From Marimicrobium sp913061115 (GTDB lineage Bacteria; Pseudomonadota; Gammaproteobacteria; Pseudomonadales; Halieaceae): a stretch of DNA of 64,000 bases. This document shows, piece after piece, positions 8,523-17,381 of this stretch. Location: assembly GCF_047729875.1 (NCBI RefSeq), contig NZ_CP159826.1, positions 2,170,001 to 2,234,000 of the forward strand, written 5' to 3'. Position 1 is the first letter of the stretch. Each line of letters starts with the position of its first letter. The translations under genes were made by a program, and so were the position numbers. Below the pieces are notes generated by a model that saw nothing but the letters and a program-made list of their open reading frames with translations, ran no database searches and had not been told where the DNA came from.

Positions 8523-9962
8523 TTAGATCGAAAAACCACCCAGTTTAGTCTCCAAATATTCAGCTAGCCCTTCACGTGCTCCTTCGCGCCCTAAGCCGCT
8601 CTCACTCATACCTCCAAATGGAGCTGCTGCGCTGGTCGGGTTAATATCATTGATTCCAATAATGCCAAAGTCAAGAGCCTCGAACGCATGCATCGCACGC
8701 GATAAGTTTTCAGTATAGACATAAGCCGCTAAACCATAGTGTGTATCATTTGCCATTTTGATAACTTGGTCATAACTGTCAAAAGAGATAATGGCTGCAA
8801 CGGGGCCAAATGTTTCTTCTCGGTAGATCAGCATATCCTCGCTCACATTACTCAGGACTGTTGGTGCGTAAAAATGTCCTGCCGAATACTGGCCTCCAGA
8901 CAACGGCTCCCCACCACTGTGCAAGATAGCCCCTTTTTTTAGCGCGTCCTCAACTTGCCGAGATACTTTTTCCACCGCTGCATGATTCACTAGCGGCCCG
9001 ATAGACACCTCAGGCTCTAAACCATTACCCGCTTTCATTTTGGCGACTCTCTCCGTGAAGGTTTGAATAAACGAGTCTAAAATGCCGCGCTGCACGAAAA
9101 TCCTGTTTGGGCTAATGCAAGCCTGCCCAGTGTTTAAAAATTTAACCAGTGATGCACCTTTAGCGGCGCGTATTGGGTCCGCATCATCAAACACGATAAA
9201 CGGGGCATGACCACCTAGCTCCAGCGATACGCGCTTAAGTTGCGGCGCAGCATCTTGAGAAAGCTTTTTACCAACGGCGGTAGATCCCGTAAATGTCAGT
9301 TTTTTCACTTTGGGATTGGTGCAAAACTCTTTTCCTACTGGAGCTGGGTCTAACGTGGTGACTAAGTTTGCAACGCCCGCTGGTAAGCCCGCTTCATGTA
9401 AAATGTCAAAAACCGCTATCGCGCATAAAGGTGTTGCTTCAGCCGGTTTCAACACGATCGTACAGCCGGCTGCCAAGGCTGGAGCGACTTTACGTGTCAC
9501 CATCGAGATGGGGTAGTTCCATGGCGTCACGGCGGCCACCACACCAATTGGCTGATAACGCACAATAAAACGCTGATCAGCTCTGGCCGAGGGAATGGTC
9601 TCGCCGTAAACACGCTTCGCCTCCTCGGCAAACCATCTCAGGAAGTCAGCGGCATACTGAACTTCATTAAGCGCCGCTTTTAAAGGCTTACCCTGCTCGC
9701 TAGTCAGCAGCTCAGCTAGCACTTGCTTGCGCGCTATCATTAGACTGTAGGCTTTTTGCAGCACCTCAGCTCTTGCGTAGGCAGTCGCGCTGGACCATGA
9801 TTTATAGGCAGCAGATGCGGCATCGATAGCAAGCTTGGCGTGGCTGTGGTCGCCATCGGGCACCCTTTCAATAACGTCACCTGTCGCAGGGTTAGTCACA
9901 CTGAATTGTTGATCTGTTTTAAGCCATTCGCCGTTGATATACATACAGAGTTGCCACGCCAT
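8523..9962 (-). CDS. NAD(P)-dependent aldehyde dehydrogenase, succinate-semialdehyde type
   Basis: This 479-residue ALDH resembles GabD. VTPWNYP is at residues 145-151, the cofactor-binding FTGSTAVGK at 224-232, the general base E248 in LELGGHAPF, and the catalytic Cys282 in NTGQACISPNR. It oxidises an aldehyde to an acid in the cytoplasm. It is the first gene of the operon that continues with the DmdA-like demethylase, the MetY-like enzyme and the hydrolase. Candidate substrates from context are malonate or succinate semialdehyde, the former also being the product of the beta-alanine-type aminotransferase nearby, or the acetaldehyde released at the end of DMSP demethylation. None of these is proved. 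Confidence 0.88.
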   Translation of the reverse strand: MAWQLCMYINGEWLKTDQQFSVTNPATGDVIERVPDGDHSHAKLAIDAASAAYKSWSSATAYARAEVLQKAYSLMIARKQVLAELLTSEQGKPLKAALNEVQYAADFLRWFAEEAKRVYGETIPSARADQRFIVRYQPIGVVAAVTPWNYPISMVTRKVAPALAAGCTIVLKPAEATPLCAIAVFDILHEAGLPAGVANLVTTLDPAPVGKEFCTNPKVKKLTFTGSTAVGKKLSQDAAPQLKRVSLELGGHAPFIVFDDADPIRAAKGASLVKFLNTGQACISPNRIFVQRGILDSFIQTFTERVAKMKAGNGLEPEVSIGPLVNHAAVEKVSRQVEDALKKGAILHSGGEPLSGGQYSAGHFYAPTVLSNVSEDMLIYREETFGPVAAIISFDSYDQVIKMANDTHYGLAAYVYTENLSRAMHAFEALDFGIIGINDINPTSAAAPFGGMSESGLGREGAREGLAEYLETKLGGFSI

Positions 9963-10188
9963 TGGTCAGCCCGACAAAGTAGTGCAAGCGACGCTTTTTT
10001 ACAAACAAAACTCGCAATTCTAACGGTAAGGGAGTTGTTCAGCTGGAACTTGATACCCCTACCACTCGTCGACCTCTATCTCCACACAGGCGCGGAGCTC
10101 GAACAGAGTGTAGGGCATATAAAAAGCCGGACCTTGGAGCGGTGCTGCCCGCGCCAGCTAAGCAGGCAGACTGACGTAGCTCTAAACG

Positions 10189-11910
10189 CTAATCCTGGTA
10201 ACCGGTAATCGACTTAGCCGCTTGGTAGGCAAACGTCATAGCTGGGCCAAGGGTTGAACCCGGCCCCGGGTAACAGGGCAACGTTGGCGCGCTACAGTTG
10301 CCAATCGCATAAAGACCTTCAATCACGGTGCCGTTTTCATGCATAACCTGCGCATCAGCATTGGTCACCATACCGCCCTGAGTTCCAAAGTCACCCGGAT
10401 CAACCTTCATGGCATAGTAAGGCGCCTTATTGATAGGTCCTAAACAGGGATTAGGCGTCACACGAGGGTCGCCGTAATAGCGATCATAGGCCGAGTCGCC
10501 ACGTTGAAAATCGAGATCTTCACCGTTGCGAGCGAATTCATTCATCTTAGTGACGGTCTCTTCTAGACCCGCCGCGTCCACATCGATTTTTCGAGCGAGT
10601 TCAGCAATTGAATCCGCCTTGGCAAAAAACCCTTCTTCTTCATAGCGTTTCGGTACGGCCCAATCCGGCAGAAATTTACTGTTATACAGTGGCCCGACAA
10701 AATACGTGGCGCGAAAATTAGCATCGAATATGTGCCAGCTCGGATTGAGTGGGTTTTCCTCGGTGTGTCTGGCGAACGTTTCCTGCTGAAACGCCATATA
10801 GTTTTGTGATTCATTACTGAATCGCTGCCCCGCCGGATTCACCATAATGGAACCTGGGTAAGACTTTTCCATAATGCTTAAGCGGGGAATATCCTCCCCA
10901 GGCACAGAAATCGTGTTGCACCACCAGGCTTCGTCAAGACGGTGCATTTTTGCGCCCAGTCGCATACCTTCGAGGATGGCATCGCCCGTATTGTCTTTTG
11001 TGCCGGCACTCCAGCGATGATCGGTAGGCTGCGGGAGGTATTTTTCACGCATTTCCTGATTATGTTCAAACCCACCTGCGGCCAGAACAACCGCCTTGCG
11101 AGCCTGAATTCTCACCGGTTTACCCTCGCGCATCACTTCAACACCCAGCACCTTGCCGTCAACATCCACGACTTTCGTCATCGCGGTATTTTGCCAGAGC
11201 GGAATGTCTCGGTCCTGCATTGATGCCCGCAGACGCGCAACCCCGGCACAACCCGTGGCTAAACGACGATGGAATTTATCCTTCAGGCGCCAAGGAATAT
11301 CCACGGCATAGTCCACCACCAGCTTGATCGCTGTTTTCCACCAGCCCGGCTGCTGGCCAATCAGTAGTCCAGCCTCTACCTGAGTAAAACCAATTACCCC
11401 AGCCAAATGCATCATCGGATGAGTACGCCGGAGTCGTCGCCATTCTTCCCCGAGCTCATCTGCATTAAAGGTTTCCGGTTCCATCGAGCGATGGCCTTGC
11501 ATGGCGCCGTCGAGATCGGTGTAGTAATCCGGATAGTGTTCCAGCGTCACATAGCGCATACGCGTGCGTTCGTGGAGAAAATCCACCATCTTCGGACCGT
11601 TCTCCAGATAGGCATCTAGCTGATGTTCCGACACCTCCTCTTCTGTGATCAGTTGACGCAGATAGGTTTTGGCGCTCTCTAATGTGTCACCGGCACCGGC
11701 TTCATTGGCATAGCGGTTACAAGGGATCCACACGCCACCGCCGGAAATAGAGCTGGTGCCACCGTAGAGATTCGATTTCTCTATGACCAGCACATCCTTC
11801 GCACCCATCTCATAACTGCACAGAGCCGCTGTCATCCCACCGTTGCCGGATCCGACCACCACCACATCGAAACTGTAATCCCACTGCTGCTCTGCACTCA
11901 TCGTTTGCAC
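10189..11910 (-). CDS. FAD-dependent 3-ketosteroid delta-1-dehydrogenase-like oxidoreductase
   Basis: This 573-residue flavoprotein belongs to the fumarate reductase/KstD superfamily. The FAD motif GSGNGGMTAAL is near residues 21-31 and SGGGVWIP follows. The C-terminal half carries the KstD-type signature: a conserved tyrosine in APYYAMKV, then PGDFGTQGGM, and the FAD-ribityl segment PGPGSTLGPAMTFAYQAA. KstD inserts a 1,2 double bond into the A ring of 3-ketosteroids, a key step of ring opening. The overall match is good but relatives act on other cyclic ketones, so the substrate is tentative. The gene is divergent from a cytochrome c' gene; the 210 bp between them holds two inverted repeats that may be operators. 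Start at 11910, with an alternative in-frame ATG three codons later. Confidence 0.78.
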   Translation of the reverse strand: MQTMSAEQQWDYSFDVVVVGSGNGGMTAALCSYEMGAKDVLVIEKSNLYGGTSSISGGGVWIPCNRYANEAGAGDTLESAKTYLRQLITEEEVSEHQLDAYLENGPKMVDFLHERTRMRYVTLEHYPDYYTDLDGAMQGHRSMEPETFNADELGEEWRRLRRTHPMMHLAGVIGFTQVEAGLLIGQQPGWWKTAIKLVVDYAVDIPWRLKDKFHRRLATGCAGVARLRASMQDRDIPLWQNTAMTKVVDVDGKVLGVEVMREGKPVRIQARKAVVLAAGGFEHNQEMREKYLPQPTDHRWSAGTKDNTGDAILEGMRLGAKMHRLDEAWWCNTISVPGEDIPRLSIMEKSYPGSIMVNPAGQRFSNESQNYMAFQQETFARHTEENPLNPSWHIFDANFRATYFVGPLYNSKFLPDWAVPKRYEEEGFFAKADSIAELARKIDVDAAGLEETVTKMNEFARNGEDLDFQRGDSAYDRYYGDPRVTPNPCLGPINKAPYYAMKVDPGDFGTQGGMVTNADAQVMHENGTVIEGLYAIGNCSAPTLPCYPGPGSTLGPAMTFAYQAAKSITGYQD

Positions 11911-11974
11911 TCCACAAATATCGAGTACATGGTAGCGTAATCACAACGCATTGCAGCCCTAGAATGGCCGTAAT

Positions 11975-12017
11975 GACCAAAAGGTTTAAAAAATTGGTCG
12001 TCATGGGCCCACATGAC
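11975..12017. promoter_or_regulatory. Two adjacent inverted repeats between divergent genes (possible operators)
   Basis: GACCAA at 11975-11980 is mirrored by TTGGTC at 11994-11999, and directly after it comes the near-perfect 18 bp palindrome GTCATGGGCCCACATGAC at 12000-12017. Both are built on the same GAC/GTC half-sites and sit midway between the KstD-like gene (leftward) and the cytochrome c' gene (rightward). A dimeric repressor such as a TetR-type protein is a plausible binder, but no regulator gene is nearby. Confidence 0.4.
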
Positions 12018-12120
12018 GCTTAAAGGCCCCAAGAAATTTGTCTTGTCAGCAGCTTCCCTCCCTTAATACAATGCCTGCTCGCCCTGATAAGCATCAAAAA
12101 ATTGTAATAAGGAACCGGAT

Positions 12121-12603
12121 ATGCCCCATTTTCGACGTCAAACAGCCCTCGCCATCATTGTGCTCGCGGGACTCGCTATCTCACCACTGGCCATCTCCCA
12201 CTATAACGATAAGGAGGGGCCTCAGTCCTACCGGCAATCATGGTTTGCGCTGGTGGCTGCGAACTTCAGCCCTATGGTTTCCATGGTCAAGGGCGAGATA
12301 CCCTGGCAGGAGATGCAGATGGCTGGCTATGCTGACCAATTAGCAGCCCTCACTACGCTGGATGTCATGCGCGGCTTCCCCGACGGATCCGACAAGGGCA
12401 CAACACGGGCTAAGCCTGAAATATGGCAGAACAAGCCAGACTTCCAAAACAAGATGGACGACCTGAAAACCGCGGTAAACGCGTTAAAAACGGTTGCCGA
12501 TCAGGGCACCGATCGAAAAGCCATCGCGGCGCAGGTCGCGGCGACAGGGAAAGCCTGTAAAGCCTGTCACGATGAGTATAAGTCAAAAAATTATCTCTAT
12601 TAG
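12121..12603 (+). CDS. Cytochrome c', class II c-type cytochrome
   Basis: This is a 160-residue exported protein. Residues 7-25 form a signal peptide, and the single haem site CKACH is at residues 146-150 close to the C-terminus, which is the class II arrangement. The mature part, about 130 residues, fits the four-helix cytochrome c' fold. Such periplasmic haem proteins bind NO or CO, or act as small electron carriers. A ribosome site (AAGGA) lies about 8 bp before the ATG. It is divergent from the KstD-like flavoprotein, and the genes downstream encode a DUF1214-like protein and an SDR. A role as electron acceptor for a nearby dehydrogenase is possible but unproved. Confidence 0.85.
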   Translation: MPHFRRQTALAIIVLAGLAISPLAISHYNDKEGPQSYRQSWFALVAANFSPMVSMVKGEIPWQEMQMAGYADQLAALTTLDVMRGFPDGSDKGTTRAKPEIWQNKPDFQNKMDDLKTAVNALKTVADQGTDRKAIAAQVAATGKACKACHDEYKSKNYLY

Positions 12604-12673
12604 AGCTGACGCCTAGCAGCCATCAAGGCCCCCGTGACAACGTCGGCTTCGAAGTGGTCCTATCCTGATCCAC

Positions 12674-12701
12674 TAACGCGGCTTGACGGCGACCCGCGTT
12701 A
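12674..12701. repeat. Perfect 8 bp inverted repeat, 12 bp loop
   Basis: TAACGCGG at 12674-12681 and CCGCGTTA at 12694-12701 are exact complements. It lies between the cytochrome c' stop and the DUF1214-like start. There is no T-run, so it is not a standard terminator; an operator or a Rho-dependent end are possible. Confidence 0.45.
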
Positions 12702-12822
12702 AGTCTAGTACACCTATCTGTGCCACCGATAAGCGCATAATTTAAATGTATACCGATGGGTTGCGCGGAATTACCGCACGCATAAAATAAACGTGTCGTG
12801 TTTATACAGGAGGACTTTTGCA

Positions 12823-14073
12823 GTGGCTATGGTCAACAACCCTATCGATACACCTCAGCAGCGAGAGCATGAATTACTCGCCCTGGAATTGTTCAATTCG
12901 TCCGAGCTACAGGCCGTTTACGCGCAAGTAAGAGTTTACTGGCTCGACCTGGCGAAGCCATCACCTGATATGCGGGGCTGTTTCGATGCGGCGTTTAAAG
13001 AAGTCATGTTTAGTGCAGTGGTCTGGGCGCTAAACCAAGACCCGCTTTACCCCAAAGTTATTACTATCAGTCGCCTGTCTCATGATATAGACGGCCAGCA
13101 CATTCCCGGCTCGCGCTGGGGCATTGATAATCCCGATAGCGTATACCGGGTGATTCCTGTGCAGGCGTCTGAGCAGTATGTGATTAGCGGTCGGGTGCCC
13201 AAAAAGCGTCTGGTGGAGAATTACTTTACCTTGTGGGACAAAGATATGCGCACCGTTGGCTTGGTTAACGGCAAAGACCTGATATTAGACGAAGAGGGTC
13301 GATTTGAAATCACCGTAGACAATCGACCGGCGGGGGAACGTGCCAATCACGTTCAGACCGACGATAGCGCGTTTGAATTCTATATTCGTGACGTCATATT
13401 CGATTGGGCTGAGGACCGTGTGAATGAGCTACAGGTTGAACGCTTGGGGCCCGCACCTGCGCGGGCTCAACGAGGGCGCGATGAACTGATTGAACTGGCC
13501 GGCCATTACATGCACAAGTACGCAACCAATTCCCATCGCTGGAATAACCAAGCGCTACAGAAAGAACCTAACGACTTTAGCTTTCTTATCGATCGAGAGG
13601 ACGATGGCGCCCAGGTTGGGCAAATTTACATCATGGGCCACTTCCAGCTACCCGATTCCGAGCACGCTATCGTGCTGGAAGTCGACATGGGTGGGGCTGA
13701 CTATTTCATCGCCCCTATCACCAACATATGGGGTACCACTAATAATATTACGGACCGCAACGGCTGTATGAACAGCGCGCAGTCGCTCGCAAATGCCGAT
13801 GGCAGTTACACTTTCGTTCTGTCGGTGACTGACCCTGGCGTGCACAATTGGCTGGACCCCACCGATATGCATGAAGGCATTCTCACCTTGCGTTGGGCTG
13901 AATTTACGGGCGGCAAACCATCCGATAGTCTGGGAGTGAGCTCGTCACTGGTCAACTTGGCTGAGTATCAGACTACATTGTCTGAGAACAAAAAGATTTC
14001 TGCAGACCAACGCCAACGCATAAGTAAAGAACGAGCCGCGAGCTATGCCTGGCGGCTTGCAGGAGCAACATAG
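12823..14073 (+). CDS. DUF1214-like protein of unknown function
   Basis: This protein of 416 residues appears to be soluble. The middle part, with WGIDNPDSVYRVIPVQ and then YVISGRVPKKR, resembles DUF1214 proteins, in which a 'NPDxxYR' strand is conserved. The C-terminal half has LEVDMGGADYFIAP and TDRNGCMN. No enzyme motif is recognised. I set the start at the GTG at 12823 because AGGAGG at 12808-12813 precedes it by nine bases; an earlier in-frame GTG at 12793 would put that ribosome site inside the gene. Its stop is immediately followed by the ATG of an SDR with no gap, so the two are cotranscribed. DUF1214 proteins often occur in steroid and terpenoid catabolic clusters, which is suggestive only. 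Confidence 0.7.
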   Translation: MAMVNNPIDTPQQREHELLALELFNSSELQAVYAQVRVYWLDLAKPSPDMRGCFDAAFKEVMFSAVVWALNQDPLYPKVITISRLSHDIDGQHIPGSRWGIDNPDSVYRVIPVQASEQYVISGRVPKKRLVENYFTLWDKDMRTVGLVNGKDLILDEEGRFEITVDNRPAGERANHVQTDDSAFEFYIRDVIFDWAEDRVNELQVERLGPAPARAQRGRDELIELAGHYMHKYATNSHRWNNQALQKEPNDFSFLIDREDDGAQVGQIYIMGHFQLPDSEHAIVLEVDMGGADYFIAPITNIWGTTNNITDRNGCMNSAQSLANADGSYTFVLSVTDPGVHNWLDPTDMHEGILTLRWAEFTGGKPSDSLGVSSSLVNLAEYQTTLSENKKISADQRQRISKERAASYAWRLAGAT

Positions 14074-14916
14074 ATGAGTTCGAAAATTTGGTTTATTACC
14101 GGATGTTCTACGGGTTTTGGACGACACATTGCGCTGGCAGCACTTGCGCATGGCGATAATGTGGTTGTCACCGCTCGACGCCCGGAAACAATCGCCGATA
14201 TATGCGAGCAATATCCAAAGAAAACTCTGGCGTTAGCGCTGGATGTGACGGACGCGCATCAAATCGACGCGGCAGTGTCTTCGGCGATCGGGCATTTTGG
14301 GGCCATCGATGTATTAGTCAATAATGCGGGCTATGGCTATGTGGGTGCGATTGAGGAAGGTGAAGAAGCGGCGGTACGCCAGCTGTTCGAAACTAATTTC
14401 TTTGGTGTCTTAGCGCTGACCAAGGCGGTGTTGCCTCATATGCGACAGTGTGGCAGCGGCGTCATTTTAAACAACTCCTCTCAGGCGGGCTTAATGGCCA
14501 ACCCGGGCACCGGCTATTACAGTGCTTCCAAGTACGCTCTTGAAGGCTTGATGGAAGCGCTTTCAAAGGAAGTCGCCCCATTCGGCATCAAGGTGTGTTC
14601 GGTTCAGCCCGGTGCCTTCCGTACAGATTGGTCGGGCCGCTCTATGCAACGCACCCAGACGCCAATTGATGACTACCATGAGCATGTGGGATCGCGGCTC
14701 GATATGATTGGCGAGATGGACGGCAAACAACCGGGTGACCCTGTGCAGGCAGCACAGGTGTTTATCGATCTAGCCTATATGGACGAGCCACCGACACAGC
14801 TATTGCTGGGAGCCGGTGTATTGACCACCTATCGCGAAAAACTGACCGCTGTTGAACAGTCATTGGATGCCTGGGAAGCCGTTACTCAGGGAGTCGATTT
14901 TGCTGCTGGCGAATGA
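14074..14916 (+). CDS. SDR family oxidoreductase
   Basis: This is a 280-residue short-chain dehydrogenase. TGCSTGFG at residues 9-16 is the cofactor loop, NNAG at 83-86, and the catalytic residues are Ser136, Tyr149 and Lys153. The arginine pair after strand two (TARRPE, residues 33-38) favours NADP(H). The TGCSTGFGR form is typical of a large bacterial group annotated as retinol- or ketoacyl-type SDRs acting on hydrophobic alcohols. It begins directly after the stop of the DUF1214-like gene. The convergent sulfotransferase gene ends 43 bp away. The substrate is unknown; a sterol- or lipid-like alcohol is a guess from its neighbours. Confidence 0.88.
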   Translation: MSSKIWFITGCSTGFGRHIALAALAHGDNVVVTARRPETIADICEQYPKKTLALALDVTDAHQIDAAVSSAIGHFGAIDVLVNNAGYGYVGAIEEGEEAAVRQLFETNFFGVLALTKAVLPHMRQCGSGVILNNSSQAGLMANPGTGYYSASKYALEGLMEALSKEVAPFGIKVCSVQPGAFRTDWSGRSMQRTQTPIDDYHEHVGSRLDMIGEMDGKQPGDPVQAAQVFIDLAYMDEPPTQLLLGAGVLTTYREKLTAVEQSLDAWEAVTQGVDFAAGE

Positions 14917-14959
14917 ACCAAGATAGCACCACGCATTCTCGTACCGTTGAATCTAATCA

Positions 14960-16129
14960 TCATTCAAAGCCATAACGGTCGCGATATTCTTTGAATTCAG
15001 CTTTAAGAAAATCCTCGGTGTAACCAAACTGTTCAAGACTGTACTCATGGACAGCACGATCATCTCGCCGATTTTTATCCCGCCATTCCTCTATCGACGC
15101 TTTTGCCTTATCGGTAAATTCCATATCGATAAATTTATAGATCGACTCCAGAACACCATCGGCATTGCGAGTTGTATCCTTATAGCTAACATCCAAAAAG
15201 TAATCCGGATGTTGATCGCGTATCCCGATCGCTCGGCGCATACTGCGGGAAAATTTTGTACACCAGATATCTGCCACCGCCTGTGCATCGGGATTATCTG
15301 TATTTAACTTCCATAAGCCATAATTGAGACTAGTAAATGACGGCATGGTCTCTAAGGGGTCACGGTGGGTCTGGACAACCTTGGCTCCGGGAAATGTCTC
15401 CAATAACAGGTCTAGATGGTGTACATGATGCGGAGCTTTTAACAGCCACCGTCGAACTCCCTGCCCCTTGCGTTTTTTCTGCCACTGCAAAAACTGCAAC
15501 ACTCTGTATAGATATTGATAACCAGGAGTATTGTCGTGACTATCAACCCAGTTGGCATAATCGGGGATATTACAAAAGGCCTCAGGAACACTACTGTAAA
15601 AAGACTGCTCCAACAGCATAATTTCTTCATCGGCTGCCTCTGCATCGAAAGGGTGCATGGCGGCTAAATCAGGATTTGCATCCAGCATTCCCCGTATTTC
15701 AGCTTTGGCTACACTCAGCCGTGGGTCTTCACCGGTAAAATCCCAGTCTGTGGGCGGTGAGGGAAACCTGGTCTCAAACCATCTCGATGTGTAAAAACGC
15801 TGATCACTACCCAATGCTCTATGCAACATAGTGGTACCCGTGCGGGGCAAACCCACTATCACCACTGGGTTTAATATTTCTTCCGTGAGAATCTCAGGAT
15901 ACTTATTGAAAAAGTTCTGCACTAAAAGGCGCTGGCACAGGATCTCAATAATTCTCGCGGACTGCCCTTGAGTGCCTGCCTCGTTAAGATCGGCCTGTTC
16001 AACGAGCGCTTCTAATAAAATTTTCAGTGGTGCCCGAAAGCTATCGTCCCCAAAATCACTCAGTCCAGTACGCTGTTTTGCCGTTGTTATTACATACTCT
16101 AGGCCCAACGGGCTAGCGCTTACAGCCAT
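14960..16129 (-). CDS. PAPS-dependent sulfotransferase family protein
   Basis: This 389-residue protein has the 5'-phosphosulfate loop VGLPRTGTTML (residues 92-102) and, further on, the 3'-phosphate region GAKVVQTHRDPLETMPSF, both standard for sulfotransferases. It lacks a signal peptide, so it is cytoplasmic. This long bacterial type is common in steroid- and lipid-metabolising bacteria, where it is thought to sulfate hydroxyl groups; PAPS would be the donor. It is convergent with the SDR gene. No sulfatase or PAPS synthesis gene is in the window. Confidence 0.85.
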   Translation of the reverse strand: MAVSASPLGLEYVITTAKQRTGLSDFGDDSFRAPLKILLEALVEQADLNEAGTQGQSARIIEILCQRLLVQNFFNKYPEILTEEILNPVVIVGLPRTGTTMLHRALGSDQRFYTSRWFETRFPSPPTDWDFTGEDPRLSVAKAEIRGMLDANPDLAAMHPFDAEAADEEIMLLEQSFYSSVPEAFCNIPDYANWVDSHDNTPGYQYLYRVLQFLQWQKKRKGQGVRRWLLKAPHHVHHLDLLLETFPGAKVVQTHRDPLETMPSFTSLNYGLWKLNTDNPDAQAVADIWCTKFSRSMRRAIGIRDQHPDYFLDVSYKDTTRNADGVLESIYKFIDMEFTDKAKASIEEWRDKNRRDDRAVHEYSLEQFGYTEDFLKAEFKEYRDRYGFE

Positions 16130-16518
16130 TGCTTAAGTCCCTGTCATCACTAAGTTGTTCTGTAACCAGCGCCGAGAGCGCACAGTACCCGATAGCACCA
16201 ACCACATAGGTGGCGGCCATGAGAAATTGTGAGATTCGAGGGTCTGACAATCTAGCCTCCACGGCAGCATGAGGTTGGTACTGCGGGGTTGAAGGCTACT
16301 GCCTTTTACCGGAGAGTCAAGGGACAGTCAGCCAAGGACAATCTCTGAGTTTTAAACGCCGACGCCAGTTTAAATACATCTGTCGTATCAAAGGTCAAAT
16401 TCGCGAGACAAAACGGGCTTTAGGTGGACTGCAAACGGTATACTCCTGCAGCGTGTTATATCATCCACAAGCAAACAGTTTACGGCAATGTGCCATTAAC
16501 GGGAAAAGAGTCATCATC
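16130..16518. other. Intergenic stretch with no gene seen
   Basis: About 390 bp separate the sulfotransferase start from the interrupted DUF2805-like gene. The plus strand near 16440-16518 should hold that gene's promoter; I found no clear hexamer pair. A 33-codon minus-strand frame near 16120-16220 lacks a ribosome site and is not supported. Confidence 0.4.
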
Positions 16519-16761
16519 ATGAATGTCAGTGAGATCAGTCGAATCATTGAGATGGCCTGGGAAGACCGGACCCCTTTTGAAGCGATTCATGCCGCTTATG
16601 GACTGTCAGAGTCTCAAGTGATTAAGCTCATGCGTTAAGAAATAAAACCACGCTCTTTTCAGGTTTGGCGCAAGCGTGTGGCAGGTAGGCGCACCAAGCA
16701 CTTGTCTCGGCGTGACTTTACGGTAGGCAAGTTCCGTTGTCCCACCCAAAAGATGCGCTAG
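16519..16761 (+). pseudogene. TIGR03643/DUF2805-type small protein interrupted by an in-frame TAA
   Basis: From the ATG at 16519 the frame reads ISRIIEMAWEDRTPFEAI and ends in SQVIKLMR, then meets TAA at 16636-16638 (codon 40). The same frame continues as EIKPRSFQVWRKRVAGR, RTKHL and FRCPTQKMR and stops at TAG 16759-16761. From memory of this roughly 70-80 residue family, the continuation (LMRRELKPxSFxLWRxRVxGRxTKH ... RCPTQ) matches the conserved second half, so a single stop codon splits an otherwise intact gene. The first half looks like a helix-turn-helix. It may be a real nonsense mutation, a sequencing error, or, least likely, readthrough. Confidence 0.75.
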
Positions 16762-16852
16762 CGGTAACACCGGGTAAAATATAGACGAGAGACTACTAGG
16801 GTGACCGTGCATTCACTTTTCAGCCGCATTTGGATAAGCGGCTAATGTTCCG

Positions 16853-17254
16853 TCACGAACCAAATCCCTCACTATACTGCTGAGTCTCTGCATCGAGAAC
16901 TTCCCACGCAGCCTTGGAACTAACATGAATATGTTGTTTCAGCCGAACACCAGGGTCAGAATCAAGCAACCCTACCGGTATCCAGTGCAGCGTATAGTCA
17001 GGTAAAAACTGCGGCAGTATCGATCCGCAATCGGGACAGAATCGGCGTTTGAATCCACTTTCACATTGAAACTCCCGCACACGCTCATCGCCCTGTAGCC
17101 AAGAAAAAGCGTCTTCACCGGCCAGCGCCGCAGCACTGGATGCACCCCCAAAAGCCTTTCGGCATTTGGAACAGTGACACTTAAAGATGGCCGAGTTGAA
17201 CTCTTCAACCACAAAGCGCACCGCGCCACAGAGGCAACCCCCTTCCGTCATCAC
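16853..17254 (-). CDS. GFA family (CENP-V/glutathione-dependent formaldehyde-activating-like) zinc protein
   Basis: This 133-residue protein has the cysteine pattern of the GFA/Mss4-like fold: C7-x-C9, C26-x-C28-x2-C31 and C73-x2-C76, with the usual CHCSKCRKAFG and RRFCPDCGS segments. The family binds zinc; the founding member was thought to link formaldehyde and glutathione, and most members have no known function. The upstream region 17255-17340 is very AT-rich and probably carries its promoter. Transcribed alone, leftward. Confidence 0.85.
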   Translation of the reverse strand: MMTEGGCLCGAVRFVVEEFNSAIFKCHCSKCRKAFGGASSAAALAGEDAFSWLQGDERVREFQCESGFKRRFCPDCGSILPQFLPDYTLHWIPVGLLDSDPGVRLKQHIHVSSKAAWEVLDAETQQYSEGFGS

Positions 17255-17381
17255 TTCTCTCCAACCGTCATTAACGGATAAATAATTTTAACTTAATCTA
17301 TATATATCAATAGTTTATGCTATCTATATAATTCATTTTATATCCCTTGGAAGCCTCCGCTGTCCATCATGCTGGCAACAC

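Noticed and set aside
9963..10188. Possible riboswitch or operator upstream of the DmdA-like operon
   Set aside because: No conserved SAM, glycine or other riboswitch core and no strong dyad could be read.
16120..16220. 33-codon minus-strand frame at the sulfotransferase start
   Set aside because: No ribosome site, and it overlaps the sulfotransferase start.
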